DNA from: Chitinophaga lutea
Lineage (GTDB): Bacteria > Bacteroidota > Bacteroidia > Chitinophagales > Chitinophagaceae
Direction of reading: 5' to 3'
Length of the DNA: 64,000 nt
NCBI RefSeq assembly: GCF_003813775.1
Contig: NZ_RPDH01000002.1
Span: 434,001 to 498,000 of the forward strand
The notes below the pieces were generated by a model, which was given only the letters and a program-made list of their open reading frames with translations, had not been told where the DNA came from and ran no database searches. The translations under genes were made by a program, and so were the position numbers. This document shows, piece after piece, positions 43,640 through 52,845 of the stretch. The number at the start of each line of letters is the position of its first letter. Within the stretch, counting starts at the first letter, position 1.

Positions 43640-46600
43640 ATGTCGGATTCTTCGCTAAAAAAGATACAAAAGCTGTTAGTAGCCAACCGCGGCGAGATCG
43701 CGGTGCGGATTTTAAGGGCAGCATCGGAGTTACGGATCAGGACCGTTGCCATTTTCACGTATGAAGATCGTTATTCCCTCCACCGCTACAAGGCGGACGA
43801 AGCTTATCAGATCGGAAAAGACGATGAGCCCCTGAAACCTTACCTGGACATTGAAGGCATCATCTACCTGGCCAAGCTCCAGGGGGTAGACGCCATCCAT
43901 CCGGGCTACGGTTTCCTGAGCGAAAACGTGCAGTTTGCGCGCAGGTGCAAGGAGGAAGGCATTATTTTCATCGGTCCCGACCCGGAAGTGATGGCGCAGC
44001 TGGGCGACAAGGTGGCCGCCAAAACGCTGGCCCGCAGGGTAGGTGTGCCGCTGATTGAAGACAGCCAGGTGAAACTGGAGGACGTTGCTACGGTCAAGCA
44101 GGAAGCCCTGCGCATCGGTTTGCCCGTTATCCTGAAAGCCGCTGCCGGCGGGGGCGGGCGCGGCATGCGCGTAGTGCGTTCGGAAGACCAGCTCGAGAAA
44201 TCGTTCACCGAAGCCCGCAGCGAAGCCGGTAAAGCTTTCGGTGACGACACCATCTTCATCGAAAAATTCATCGAAGAGCCCAAACATATCGAAGTGCAGC
44301 TGATGGGCGATAACCACGGCAACATCGTGCATCTTTACGAGCGCGACTGCTCCGTGCAGCGCCGTTTCCAGAAGGTGGTGGAAATCGCTCCCTCACCCAA
44401 CCTGCCCCTCGAAACACGCAACGAAATTTACGAGTATGCGCTCGCGTTAGCCCGCGAGGTGAAATATAACAACGTCGGTACGGTGGAGTTCCTCGTCGAC
44501 CGCCAGCACAAAGTATACTTCATCGAAGTGAATCCCCGCATCCAGGTGGAACATACGGTGACGGAAGAAGTGACGGGCATCGACATCGTGCGTTCACAGA
44601 TCCTGATCGCCCAGGGCCTCCGGTTATCCGACCCGGAAATTTTCCTCAAAAGCCAGGAAGACGTGCGGCTGAATGGGTTCGCCATCCAGTGCCGCGTAAC
44701 CACGGAAGACCCCGAAAACAATTTTACGCCCGATTACGGTACTGTGATCGCTTACCGCAACGCCGGCGGTTTCGGCATCCGTCTCGACGAGGGCAGCGCC
44801 TATTCAGGGGTGAAAATTTCTCCGTTCTTCGACTCCATGCTGGTGAAGATCACCGCATCGGGCCGCACATTGTCCGGCGCCGCCGGCCGCCTGCACCGTA
44901 CGCTGAAGGAGTTCAGGATACGCGGCGTGAAAACCAATATCCGCTTCCTCGAAAACGTCATCACCCACGATACTTTCCGTAAAGGCAACTGCACGGTGAG
45001 TTTCATCGATAAACACCCCGAGCTGTTCAAACTGTCGCCCATCCGCGACCGCGCCACCAAAACGCTCATGTACCTGGCCGACGTAACGGTGAACGGGCAT
45101 CCTGATGTGAAGGGGCAGCACGACGGCCGCAAGTTCCGCGTACCGCAGGTACCGTACTTCGACCCGCTGCAGCCGATTCCGCAGGGCTCGCGCAACAAGC
45201 TCGAGCAGATGGGCCGCGAGGCGTTTACCCGGTGGCTGCGCAATGAAAAGCCGGTGTATTTCACAGACACCACTTACCGCGATGCGCACCAGAGCCTGCT
45301 GGCCACGCGCGTGCGCACAAAAGACATACTCGCCGTAGCCGAAGGGTACACCCGCAGCAACCCACAGCTCTTCTCGATGGAAGTATGGGGCGGCGCCACC
45401 TTCGACGTGGCCATGCGCTTTTTGCATGAATGCCCCTGGCGCAGGCTCCAACAGATGCGGCAGGCCATGCCCAACGTGCTGCTGCAGATGCTTTTCCGCG
45501 GCTCTAACGCCGTGGGTTATTCCGCCTACCCGGAAAACCTCATCGCCAAATTCATCGAAAAAGCCGCCGAAAACGGCATCGACATCTTCCGCATATTCGA
45601 TTCGCTGAACGACATCGAGGCCATGAAACCCAGCATAGGCTTCGTGCGGAACAATACCGGCGCGCTTGCACAAGCTGCCATCAGCTACACCGGCGACGTG
45701 TTCAGTAAAGAGAACAAAAAATACACGCTGCAATATTATACGGACATGGCCAAACGCCTGGAAGACGCCGGCGCGCACATGCTCTGTATCAAAGACATGG
45801 CCGGGCTGCTCAAGCCGCAGGCCGCCACCGTGCTCGTGGAAGCGCTGAAGGATGCGGTGCAGCTGCCCATCGTGCTGCATACCCACGATACCGCGTCCGT
45901 ACAGTCGGCCACCTACCTTAAAGCCATCGAGGCCGGGGTGAACGTGGTAGACTGCGCCATCGCCTCGCTCAGCGGGCTCACCTCGCAGCCCAACCTCAAC
46001 TCGATGACCGCCATCCTGGAGGGGCACGAGCGCAGCCAGCCGATGAACCTCGCTTCCCTGAACGCTTACAGCAATTACTGGGAAGACGTGCGGGAGTATT
46101 ATTATCCTTTCGAATCGGATATGAAAGCCGGCACCGCGCAGGTGTATGAAAACGAAATTCCCGGCGGACAGTATTCCAACCTGCGCCAGCAGGCGGAATC
46201 GCTCGGCCTGGGCGACCGGCTTGAAACCATCAAACACAACTACGCCGTGGTGAACCAGCTGTTCGGCGACATCGTGAAGGTGACGCCCAGCTCCAAGGTG
46301 GTAGGGGATATGGCGCTCTTTATGACGGCCAACAACCTCACCGCCGCCGATGTGCTCGACGAAACCCGCAACCTCGCTTTCCCGGCATCCGTGACCGGGT
46401 TCTTCAGGGGAGAGATCGGGTTCCCGTACGGCGGATTCCCTGAAAAACTGCAACGCATCGTACTGAAAGGCCAGCAGCCGCTGACCGGCAAACCCAACGC
46501 GCATTTACCCGCCGTTGATTTCAACAGCGACTTTGCCGCCTTCCAGCTCAAATACCCGTGGGCCGAATTCCTCGATTACCTGAGCTACCACATGTTCCCG

Positions 46601-47095
46601 AAGGTATTTGACGAATATTACCAGCACGCGCAGGTGTTCGGCAACGTGGAAGCCATTCCCACACCCGCCTTTTTCTACGGCCTGCACCTGGGCGAAGAAA
46701 TACTCATCACGCTCGGCAAAGGCAAAACCATCATCGTCAAACTCCTGTACATATTGCCGGCGGATGAAAGCGGCATGCGGACGGTTGTATTTGAGCTGAA
46801 CGGTTATTCCCGCCGCGTGCAGGTGAGGGACCGCTCGGTTAAAAGCGCCGTGCCCGTGCACAGGAAGGTGAACAATCCCGACCTGGAAGTGGGCGCGCCG
46901 TTGCAGGGCAAACTCAGCAAAATGCTGGTGAAAAACGGCGACAGCATCAACGCCAACACACCCCTCTTCATCATCGAAGCCATGAAAATGGAAACAACGG
47001 TGACGGCTACCCGCGATACAAAAATCAAGGCCATTCACCTCCCTGAAGGCACCATGGTGCAGCAGGACGACCTGGTGATTGAAATGGAAAAATAA
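43640..47095 (+). CDS. pyc: Pyruvate carboxylase
   Basis: A 1151-residue single-chain biotin enzyme. Biotin carboxylase domain (KLLVANRGEIAVRILRA at the start, ATP-grasp AAAGGGGRGMRVV, EKFIEEPKHIEVQ, catalytic EVNPRIQVEHTVTEE), carboxyltransferase domain (DTTYRDAHQSLLATRVRT, metal-ligand region, HTHDT) and a biotinyl domain with the target Lys in IEAMKMET near residue 1116. It makes oxaloacetate from pyruvate for anaplerosis and gluconeogenesis, probably as a tetramer. The frame opens at a TTG at 43616; ATG 43640 is preferred. Monocistronic with its own terminator. Confidence 0.96.
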   Translation: MSDSSLKKIQKLLVANRGEIAVRILRAASELRIRTVAIFTYEDRYSLHRYKADEAYQIGKDDEPLKPYLDIEGIIYLAKLQGVDAIHPGYGFLSENVQFARRCKEEGIIFIGPDPEVMAQLGDKVAAKTLARRVGVPLIEDSQVKLEDVATVKQEALRIGLPVILKAAAGGGGRGMRVVRSEDQLEKSFTEARSEAGKAFGDDTIFIEKFIEEPKHIEVQLMGDNHGNIVHLYERDCSVQRRFQKVVEIAPSPNLPLETRNEIYEYALALAREVKYNNVGTVEFLVDRQHKVYFIEVNPRIQVEHTVTEEVTGIDIVRSQILIAQGLRLSDPEIFLKSQEDVRLNGFAIQCRVTTEDPENNFTPDYGTVIAYRNAGGFGIRLDEGSAYSGVKISPFFDSMLVKITASGRTLSGAAGRLHRTLKEFRIRGVKTNIRFLENVITHDTFRKGNCTVSFIDKHPELFKLSPIRDRATKTLMYLADVTVNGHPDVKGQHDGRKFRVPQVPYFDPLQPIPQGSRNKLEQMGREAFTRWLRNEKPVYFTDTTYRDAHQSLLATRVRTKDILAVAEGYTRSNPQLFSMEVWGGATFDVAMRFLHECPWRRLQQMRQAMPNVLLQMLFRGSNAVGYSAYPENLIAKFIEKAAENGIDIFRIFDSLNDIEAMKPSIGFVRNNTGALAQAAISYTGDVFSKENKKYTLQYYTDMAKRLEDAGAHMLCIKDMAGLLKPQAATVLVEALKDAVQLPIVLHTHDTASVQSATYLKAIEAGVNVVDCAIASLSGLTSQPNLNSMTAILEGHERSQPMNLASLNAYSNYWEDVREYYYPFESDMKAGTAQVYENEIPGGQYSNLRQQAESLGLGDRLETIKHNYAVVNQLFGDIVKVTPSSKVVGDMALFMTANNLTAADVLDETRNLAFPASVTGFFRGEIGFPYGGFPEKLQRIVLKGQQPLTGKPNAHLPAVDFNSDFAAFQLKYPWAEFLDYLSYHMFPKVFDEYYQHAQVFGNVEAIPTPAFFYGLHLGEEILITLGKGKTIIVKLLYILPADESGMRTVVFELNGYSRRVQVRDRSVKSAVPVHRKVNNPDLEVGAPLQGKLSKMLVKNGDSINANTPLFIIEAMKMETTVTATRDTKIKAIHLPEGTMVQQDDLVIEMEK

Positions 47096-47419
47096 CAGGG
47101 CGCGCAAGCGTCCGGGAACCCGCAGCATGCCATTTGCTGCGGGTTTCTTTTTGTGCAGGTACGGCTCCGGGAAGCTGCCGGATCGTCCGTTCCCGAATCA
47201 TGCCATACAATCCACCCCCCCGGAAACCACATATCACGGCGAAGCATCTTTTTATCCTGATCATTTCAGCTATTCCAACCGCACCTTTCAGCTGCAAATT
47301 CCGACCATTCACCGGCGTTATTCTTACCCCGCACATTTCCGCGTATTTACTTTGCACCCGGAACTTATGCAGACGCAGCAATTCCTGCATGATTAACCCC
47401 ATCTTAAATGATCTTGGAT
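47096..47419. other. 324-bp intergenic region between pyc and the lipoprotein
   Basis: Begins with the pyc terminator; the remaining 270 bp have no convincing frame, although a weak frame runs through it on the plus strand. A CGTATTTACTTTGC stretch near 47340 may be part of the lipoprotein promoter. Confidence 0.4.
47117..47151 (+). terminator. Terminator of pyc
   Basis: Perfect 10-bp stem AACCCGCAGC / GCTGCGGGTT with a T-rich tail. Confidence 0.8.
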
Positions 47420-48664
47420 ATGAAATTTGTTTCTTTTTACCTCGCAGCATGCCTGCTGGCGGTATTCCAGTTTTCCTGCACCAAACCCGGCAAGCCCGAG
47501 ATTGAGGCGCCCCGCAGCGGCAAAGTAACGCCTGTGGGCACCCCGGACGGCTCACCCAAAACAGAGAAGCGCATCGGCGCAGCCGGCGGCAGTATCAGTA
47601 CAGCAGACGGCAGCATCCGCATCAACATCCCGGCAGGTGCACTTTCCACGGAACAGCTCATTACCATCGAGCCTATCAGCAACGAAAACCCCATGGGCCT
47701 GAAAAAAGCGTACCGCCTCACGCCGCACGCGGTGCAGTTCGCAACGCCCGTCAGCATTACATTTCAGTATGAAGACGAAGACATTGCCGGCAGCCTGCCG
47801 GAGGCGCTGGGCATCGCTTACCAGCATTCCTCCGGCGTATGGATGGCCGTGGAAAATGCCGTGCTGGACAAAACGGCGAAAACGGTGACGGTGACCACCA
47901 CGCATTTCAGCGACTGGAGTTTTTTCGAAAGCTTCAAACTGGAAACATCCGCCACCGAACTGGAGCCGAAGGGCACCGCCCGCCTCGAGCTTATATCCGA
48001 CGCCGATCTGCTGGCGCCGCTGACCCCAAACAATGAGCGGCCCATCGGGGAGCCTATCGCCACAACGGGCAGCTTCATCAGGGAATGGTCGCTTGCCGGC
48101 GCCGGTATGCTGGCGCCGCTGGGGCACCTCGCTTCCTATACCGCACCGGCTACCGTGCCGGGCTCGCCCAATCCTGTAGCGATTTCCGTGCGGGTGGATT
48201 TCGGGAAAAAAGGCACTTACCTCGTGGTGGCGCATATCAAAATCACCGGCGACGACGGGGAGATCGAAGTGCGTGTAAACGGCGGCGGCTGGGTGAAACT
48301 GCAGGCGTCGGCCGTGGTGAAAACAGGCGACCGGTACCTGCTTGCAGACGCCAACGGGGATGAAATGCGCCGGTACGTGTTTGTGGAATGGACGGGCGGC
48401 GTGGGTACGCATGGCTTCAGGCCGTATAAGGCGACGTCCGGCCCCTATGCACATTATCTCATCACGGGTGGTAACCAGTATGTATGTTATTATATGAAGG
48501 TCGAGGATCTGGCTACCAGCGGGGGAGGTGTGACCATCACGAGCATGGGCGAAACAGACGGCTACATCCAGGGCAGTTTCGATATATCAAGCGCCGGGTA
48601 CGGGCCGGAGTTGAGACAGACACACCACGTGGAAGGCCGCTTCAGGGTCAGGAAATCGTGGTAG
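47420..48664 (+). CDS. Lipoprotein with ZU5-like domain
   Basis: About 414 residues from ATG 47420. A signal sequence with lipobox FQFSC places it in the envelope; a low-complexity segment follows. Residues about 50-150 resemble a ZU5 domain (IGAAGGSISTADGSIRINIPAGAL, RLTPHAVQFATPVSITF, TTTHFSDWSFF). The rest is beta-rich (EWSLAGAGMLAPLGHLASYTAP suggests an Ig-like fold) with no recognised family. Such proteins are often paired with a surface or gliding apparatus; nothing here proves that. Stands alone, with its own terminator. Confidence 0.75.
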   Translation: MKFVSFYLAACLLAVFQFSCTKPGKPEIEAPRSGKVTPVGTPDGSPKTEKRIGAAGGSISTADGSIRINIPAGALSTEQLITIEPISNENPMGLKKAYRLTPHAVQFATPVSITFQYEDEDIAGSLPEALGIAYQHSSGVWMAVENAVLDKTAKTVTVTTTHFSDWSFFESFKLETSATELEPKGTARLELISDADLLAPLTPNNERPIGEPIATTGSFIREWSLAGAGMLAPLGHLASYTAPATVPGSPNPVAISVRVDFGKKGTYLVVAHIKITGDDGEIEVRVNGGGWVKLQASAVVKTGDRYLLADANGDEMRRYVFVEWTGGVGTHGFRPYKATSGPYAHYLITGGNQYVCYYMKVEDLATSGGGVTITSMGETDGYIQGSFDISSAGYGPELRQTHHVEGRFRVRKSW

Positions 48665-48680
48665 GGGGCGTTTAAAAGCG

Positions 48681-48713
48681 GGGCTGCACCGGTTGGGTGC
48701 GGCCCTTTCTTTT
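48681..48713 (+). terminator. Terminator of the lipoprotein gene
   Basis: GGGCTGCACC / GGTGCGGCCC stem (one wobble) followed by a T-rich tail. Confidence 0.75.
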
Positions 48714-48723
48714 CCGGGCCGTC

Positions 48724-48756
48724 ATAAAAAAAGCGGCCTCTTGTGAAGGCCGCTTT
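48724..48756 (-). terminator. Terminator of ndk
   Basis: Perfect 10-bp stem AAAGCGGCCT / AGGCCGCTTT (48730-48739, 48747-48756); six or more T follow on the minus strand. Confidence 0.8.
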
Positions 48757-48776
48757 GTATTCGGAAAGTCGTCGGA

Positions 48777-49193
48777 TTAGAATTTTTCCAGACCGCTGAA
48801 GAAGAAATTACCTTCGATTTCAGCGTTTTCGTTCGAGTCGGCACCATGCACCGCGTTACGGCCGATAGATTCAGCGTAGATTTTGCGGATGGTGCCTTCT
48901 TCTGCCTGTGCAGGGTTGGTGGCGCCGATCAGTTTGCGGAAATCTTCCACGGCATTGGCTTTTTCCAGGATTGCAGCCACGATATGGCCGCTGCTCATGA
49001 ATTCAACCAGTTCGCCGTAAAAGGGCCTTTCTTTGTGTACAGCGTAAAACTCACCTGCTTTTTCAGCGGACAGTTTTGTCAGTTTCATGGCTACGATGCG
49101 GAAACCTGCAGCGCAGATTTTGTCGAGTATGCCTCCGATGTGCCCGTTCTGCACGGCATCGGGCTTAATCATGGTAAATGTTCTGTTACTCAT
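48777..49193 (-). CDS. ndk: Nucleoside diphosphate kinase
   Basis: A 138-residue enzyme exchanging the gamma-phosphate between NTPs and NDPs. N-terminal [17 protein letters not shown] and the active-site segment [16 protein letters not shown] with phospho-His near residue 115 are present; the usual SDS is ADS here. Monocistronic, with -7 box TACTTTTG on the minus strand at 49263-49270. Confidence 0.96.
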   Translation of the reverse strand: MSNRTFTMIKPDAVQNGHIGGILDKICAAGFRIVAMKLTKLSAEKAGEFYAVHKERPFYGELVEFMSSGHIVAAILEKANAVEDFRKLIGATNPAQAEEGTIRKIYAESIGRNAVHGADSNENAEIEGNFFFSGLEKF

Positions 49194-49262
49194 ATGGTGA
49201 ATTAGTCGTTATATGCTCCGGTGTATGTGCCCTCGTCCGGGTACGGCCGGGGGCAGGAGGGG

Positions 49263-49270
49263 CAAAAGTA
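49263..49270 (-). promoter_or_regulatory. -7 box of ndk
   Basis: Minus-strand TACTTTTG, an exact TAnnTTTG match, about 70 bp upstream of the ndk start. Confidence 0.45.
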
Positions 49271-49401
49271 ATGAGTTTTTGTTTAGCAGTAAAAAATTTT
49301 GAAATTCTGGCTCAAATGAAGAACTTCGCACTTCCTTTGCTTAAACGAAGGCGGGGTAGCTTTACAACTGCTTGTCACATACTTACTTATAGATTTTAGG
49401 A

Positions 49402-50406
49402 ATGAAGCCAATTGAGGATATCAAACCATTACTGGACAGTCCCAAAAAAGTGGTGGTAACCATGCATCAGAAACCTGATGCGGACGCTATGGGCTCTTCC
49501 CTGGCAATGTACCATTACCTTCGCCGCAAAGGCCACGACGTTACCGTTATTTCCCCGACCAATTTCCCTGACTTCCTGAAATGGATGCCGGGCAGCGACC
49601 AGGTGCTGGATTTCGAGTCCGGACTGGAAAAGTCGCTGAAGGCGCTGGAAGACGTGGAACTGCTGTTTTGCCTGGATTTCAACCACCTGGGCCGTACGAA
49701 GAACATGCAGCCTTACCTGGAGAAACTGCAGTGCGTCAAGATTCTCGTAGACCATCACCTGGAACCACAGCCGGAATTCGATTACGGCATCAGCGATACC
49801 ACAGCTGCCTCTACCGCCCAACTGGTCTATGAAATCATCTACCGCCTCGGGGATGAGCATTACATCGACAATGACATTGCGCAGTGCATATACGCCGGCA
49901 CCATGACGGATACCGGCTCGTTCCGTTTCGCCTCTACCTCGGCCCGCGTTCACCGGATGGTGGCCGATCTGCTGGAAAGAGGGCTGGAGCATGAGTACAT
50001 CCACCAGGCCATTTACGACAATTTCCTCGAAAACCGCCTCCGTTTCATCGGGCACAGCCTGCTGAACCGGATGGAGGTGTTTTACGAAGCCAATACGGCC
50101 ATTATGGCCATCCCTTACAGCGACCTGAAACGGTTCGACCTGCAAACGGGGGATACGGAAGGGCTGGTAAATTTCCTATTGTCCATTCAAGGCATTAAAT
50201 TAGCAGCGCTGATCATTGACCGGAATTCGGAAGTAAAGCTCTCTTTCCGCTCCAAAGGCAACTTTGACGTCAACACATTTGCGCGTAAATATTTCGAGGG
50301 CGGCGGCCATTTCAACGCCTCAGGCGGCCGCAGCACGGACTCCCTGGAAAAAACGGTGCAGCGCTTCCTGAAAGCGATGCACGAGAATGAGGATATCCTG
50401 CAGTAA
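49402..50406 (+). CDS. nrnA: DHH-family oligoribonuclease / PAP phosphatase (NrnA-like)
   Basis: A 334-residue DHH/DHHA1 phosphoesterase. Motifs: THQ-type start (VVVTMHQKPDADAMGSSLA), LFCLDFNHLGR, the DHH motif ILVDHHLEP, GTMTDTGSFRF, and C-terminal DHHA1 signature YFEGGGHFNASGGRS. NrnA degrades short RNA fragments (nanoRNA) and dephosphorylates pAp to AMP with manganese. The gene is followed 105 bp later by the hairpin array and the FKBP gene on the same strand. Confidence 0.92.
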   Translation: MKPIEDIKPLLDSPKKVVVTMHQKPDADAMGSSLAMYHYLRRKGHDVTVISPTNFPDFLKWMPGSDQVLDFESGLEKSLKALEDVELLFCLDFNHLGRTKNMQPYLEKLQCVKILVDHHLEPQPEFDYGISDTTAASTAQLVYEIIYRLGDEHYIDNDIAQCIYAGTMTDTGSFRFASTSARVHRMVADLLERGLEHEYIHQAIYDNFLENRLRFIGHSLLNRMEVFYEANTAIMAIPYSDLKRFDLQTGDTEGLVNFLLSIQGIKLAALIIDRNSEVKLSFRSKGNFDVNTFARKYFEGGGHFNASGGRSTDSLEKTVQRFLKAMHENEDILQ

Positions 50407-50510
50407 TGCAGCCCACCGTAAGGTGCAGCTGTTCTGCAGCAGTGGAATGCCGAAGGAATTGAACCTGGCAGCAAAATAAGTCTGGTGATACACCCGAGGT
50501 GTTGCCGGCC
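50407..50510 (+). other. Spacer between nrnA and the hairpin array
   Basis: About 100 bp with no frame or hairpin that I recognise; the array begins at ATAAAAATCAG (50511). Confidence 0.4.
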
Positions 50511-50726
50511 ATAAAAATCAGATAGCACTGATGAAATCGCAAGATTCCGTCAGACCCGTAAAAATCAAATAGCACTGATGAAATCGCAAGATTCCGTCAG
50601 ACCCATAAAAAATCAAATAGCACTGATGAAATCGCAAGATTCCGTCAGACCCATAAAAAATCAAATAGCACTGATGAAATCGCAAGATTCCGTCAGACCC
50701 GTAAAAATCAAATAGAACTGATGAAA
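50511..50726 (+). repeat. Four tandem 47/48-bp hairpin repeats plus a fifth merged with a start codon
   Basis: Copies at 50511-50557 (47), 50558-50604 (47), 50605-50652 (48) and 50653-50700 (48), nearly identical; a partial fifth (50701-50726) runs into the ATG of the FKBP gene at 50721. Each unit holds a 26-nt hairpin (50528, 50575, 50623, 50671): an 11-bp stem with one mismatch and one wobble closed by a GCAA (GNRA) loop. Each also has an ATG exactly at the phase of the FKBP start codon, after the same A-rich segment (ATCAAATAGCACTG). The two 48-bp spacings keep those ATGs in one frame, running about 46 codons from 50578 to a TAG near 50713. No spacers, so not CRISPR. Confidence 0.9.
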
Positions 50727-51596
50727 AAAAACAACCTGTTACTTGTTGCATCACTTGGCTTGCTGGTTGCAAGTTGTGGTAAAACCGGTCCGAGAAAAAC
50801 CCCCAGTGGTGTTGAATATACCATTGCGAGAGAGGGTAAAGGCGAGCAACTGAAGGAAGGCGATACCATCATGGTATACTTCTCTTCTTACCTGAATGAC
50901 TCTCTGCTGGTGAATACCCGCGACCAGGGTATGGCCCTGCCGCTGGCTATCCAGAAATCAAGGGATAAGTATGACCTGATGGACGGCTTCGCCCAACTGA
51001 GAGAAGGCGATAGCGCCATCTTCGTACTCCCGCTGGATTCCATGCCCAACAAACCGCCTACCGCAAAACCCGGCGACAAAATGTTCGTGCATTTTGTAGT
51101 GGACAGCAAATACTCCGTAGCCAAACAGAACGAGAAAGAGGAAAAAGAAATCAAGAGCTATATCGAGAAAAACAAGCTGAACACCTCCAAATCTCCCAAA
51201 GGCGTTTACATCGCAGTTACGCAGGAAGGTACCGGTGCGCAGCCTAAAAACGGCGACATCGTTTCCGTGAACTACACCGGCAAACTGCTCGACGGTACTG
51301 TGTTTGATTCCAACACGGACTCCACCATCCGCCCCGGCATGCCGCTGCAGCCCCTGGAATTCCCCGTTGGCGAAGGCCGCGTGATCCCGGGATGGGACGA
51401 GGGTATCGCCCAGCTGAAAAAAGGCTCCAAAGCGACCCTGGTGATCCCCTCCGCACTGGCTTATGGCCTGAACGGCGGTGGCCCCACCATCAAACCCAAC
51501 AGCATCCTGGTATTCAACGTTGAGCTGCTCGACGTGAAACCGGCTCCTGCTGCACCTGCAGCTCCCGCAGCACCCGCTCCGGCGCCTGGTAAATAA
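50721..51596 (+). CDS. FKBP-type peptidyl-prolyl isomerase lipoprotein
   Basis: A 291-residue envelope lipoprotein (lipobox LLVASC, Cys19). Residues about 30-130 form a divergent FKBP-like domain (GEQLKEGDTIMVYFSSYLNDS, MDGFAQLREGDSAIFVLPLDS); residues about 165-272 form a complete FKBP domain (VSVNYTGKLLDGTVFDSN, EFPVGEGRVIPGWDEGI, GSKATLVIPSALAYG). The C-terminus is an Ala/Pro tail. FKBPs isomerise prolyl bonds and help outer-membrane and secreted proteins fold. Its start codon sits inside the last unit of the hairpin array, so its translation may be shaped by it. Confidence 0.93.
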   Translation: MKKNNLLLVASLGLLVASCGKTGPRKTPSGVEYTIAREGKGEQLKEGDTIMVYFSSYLNDSLLVNTRDQGMALPLAIQKSRDKYDLMDGFAQLREGDSAIFVLPLDSMPNKPPTAKPGDKMFVHFVVDSKYSVAKQNEKEEKEIKSYIEKNKLNTSKSPKGVYIAVTQEGTGAQPKNGDIVSVNYTGKLLDGTVFDSNTDSTIRPGMPLQPLEFPVGEGRVIPGWDEGIAQLKKGSKATLVIPSALAYGLNGGGPTIKPNSILVFNVELLDVKPAPAAPAAPAAPAPAPGK

Positions 51597-51619
51597 GGAA
51601 CCACGAATTCAACATAGGA

Positions 51620-51648
51620 AGAGCCGGCAGATTGCCGGCTCTTTTTTT
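51620..51648 (+). terminator. Terminator of the FKBP gene
   Basis: Perfect 10-bp stem AGAGCCGGCA / TGCCGGCTCT, 3-nt loop, seven T. Confidence 0.88.
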
Positions 51649-51726
51649 ATCCGGAAATCCCTGTTATATTTAAAGATTGTTGACCGCAGGTTTCAGTTAA
51701 CATTTTCAATTCAAAACTCCCTTTCT

Positions 51727-52407
51727 ATGAAAAAGACTTTCCTTTTGGGTGCGCTTTTATGCGGCCTTACATCCGGCAGTTTCGCGCAGGTACATGACAC
51801 AGGTGACAAGGTGGGCATTGGGATTAGCCAGCCACAGTCCAAACTCGACGTAAACGGCAACATCTTTGCACACGGTTCACTGAACACTGAGATCAATAAC
51901 CTCGACATTGGCGGAAACATCTCATTGGGCAATCCCGCCAAAACAGCCAACGGAACCGCCTCAAGATGGGTTATCTTCAACATGGGCGGCGGCTATGGCA
52001 ACAGCCTGCAGTTCTGGGCCTACGATAACGGCGGCTGTGGCAATGGCCTTTGCGCGCAGCGATTTGTTTTGATGGACAACGGCAACGTCGGTATCGGCGT
52101 AAGTAACCCCACAGCCAAGTTGGCCGTTGCGGGAGGCATCCTTGCCACAAGGATTAAAGTAAGCCAGTCCCTTACATGGCCTGATTACGTATTCGAGCCC
52201 GGTTATCAGCTGCCCTCCCTGCACGAACTGGAACGATTCATCAAAACGAACAAACATCTTCCTGAGGTACCTTCAGCGGCTGCCGTGGCCAAAGACGGGA
52301 TCGACCTCGGAGAAAACCAGGCAACACTTCTGAAGAAAATCGAAGAGCTCACATTGTATGTGATCGAACTAAAAAAAGAAGTGGAGGAGTTGAAAAAGAG
52401 AAAATAA
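51727..52407 (+). CDS. Secreted protein with tail-fibre-like repeats
   Basis: A 226-residue exported protein. Signal peptide (KKTFLLGALLCGLTSGSFAQ), two short VGIG-S-P-KL-V-G type motifs (KVGIGISQPQSKLDVNG and NVGIGVSNPTAKLAVAG) as in phage tail-fibre and trimeric surface proteins, and a C-terminal block (WPDYVFEPGYQLPSLHELERFI, NKHLPEVPSA, LLKKIEELTLYVIELKKEV) that is widespread in Bacteroidota secreted fibre-like proteins; the final part is a coiled coil. Probably trimeric and surface-exposed. Specific role unknown. Confidence 0.8.
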   Translation: MKKTFLLGALLCGLTSGSFAQVHDTGDKVGIGISQPQSKLDVNGNIFAHGSLNTEINNLDIGGNISLGNPAKTANGTASRWVIFNMGGGYGNSLQFWAYDNGGCGNGLCAQRFVLMDNGNVGIGVSNPTAKLAVAGGILATRIKVSQSLTWPDYVFEPGYQLPSLHELERFIKTNKHLPEVPSAAAVAKDGIDLGENQATLLKKIEELTLYVIELKKEVEELKKRK

Positions 52408-52441
52408 CTCCGGTTTGGAAATGAATGTGGAAATTTATGAC

Positions 52442-52475
52442 AGGCCGCCGCGCTGAAGCACCGGCGGCCTTTTTA
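52442..52475 (+). terminator. Terminator before the SPFH operon
   Basis: Perfect 9-bp stem AGGCCGCCG / CGGCGGCCT, 11-nt loop, five T; it separates the fibre-like gene from the following operon. Confidence 0.8.
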
Positions 52476-52593
52476 CGCCCCGTACCCAAGGAAAAAAAGA
52501 ACAACATTCCGCTGCGTAAAAATTTTATTATCTTTAAAGCACGGCGGGCCATGCAGCCGCTGTTTGTTACTCATACGTTAACCTGCTTCTTTT

Positions 52594-52845
52594 ATGAGCA
52601 ATCCATTCAGGAAAATAGCCGATACATCGAAGAACACCGCCAAAAAATGGGATTCGACCCGCGATACATCCGCCGTGCAGACACGTACCTGCGGTCAGTG
52701 CGGGGCCCCGCGGCCGGCCAATACCAATATCGCCACCTGCGCTTATTGCGGTTTTACATTCATGGATACGGAAACATTTATTCATCACGGGAAACAGCCC
52801 AAACAGCATGACAAGGAAACAGGAACTGGTCAGCCGCTGGGATGA
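52594..52845 (+). CDS. Small zinc-ribbon protein, first gene of the SPFH operon
   Basis: An 83-residue protein with one zinc ribbon: CGQC (Cys33, Cys36) and CAYC (Cys49, Cys52), flanked by a charged N-terminus (KKWDSTRDTSAVQ) and a His/Lys-rich C-terminus. It overlaps the next gene by 38 bp in another frame, so the two are translationally coupled. Alternative frames here (for example 52425-52811) are arbitrary. The function is unknown; the ribbon resembles those of YdjG-like proteins that accompany SPFH proteins. Confident as a gene because of clean cysteine pairs and placement. Confidence 0.7.
   Translation: MSNPFRKIADTSKNTAKKWDSTRDTSAVQTRTCGQCGAPRPANTNIATCAYCGFTFMDTETFIHHGKQPKQHDKETGTGQPLG

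Noticed and set aside
50511..50700. CRISPR array
   Set aside because: The units are directly adjacent with no unique spacers, and each is 47-48 bp with a start codon; there are no cas genes.
50518..50772. Minus-strand ORF with repeated FYGSDGILRFHQCYLI units
   Set aside because: It is the reverse reading of the tandem hairpin array; the repetition comes from the DNA repeat, and the true gene (FKBP) starts on the plus strand at 50721.
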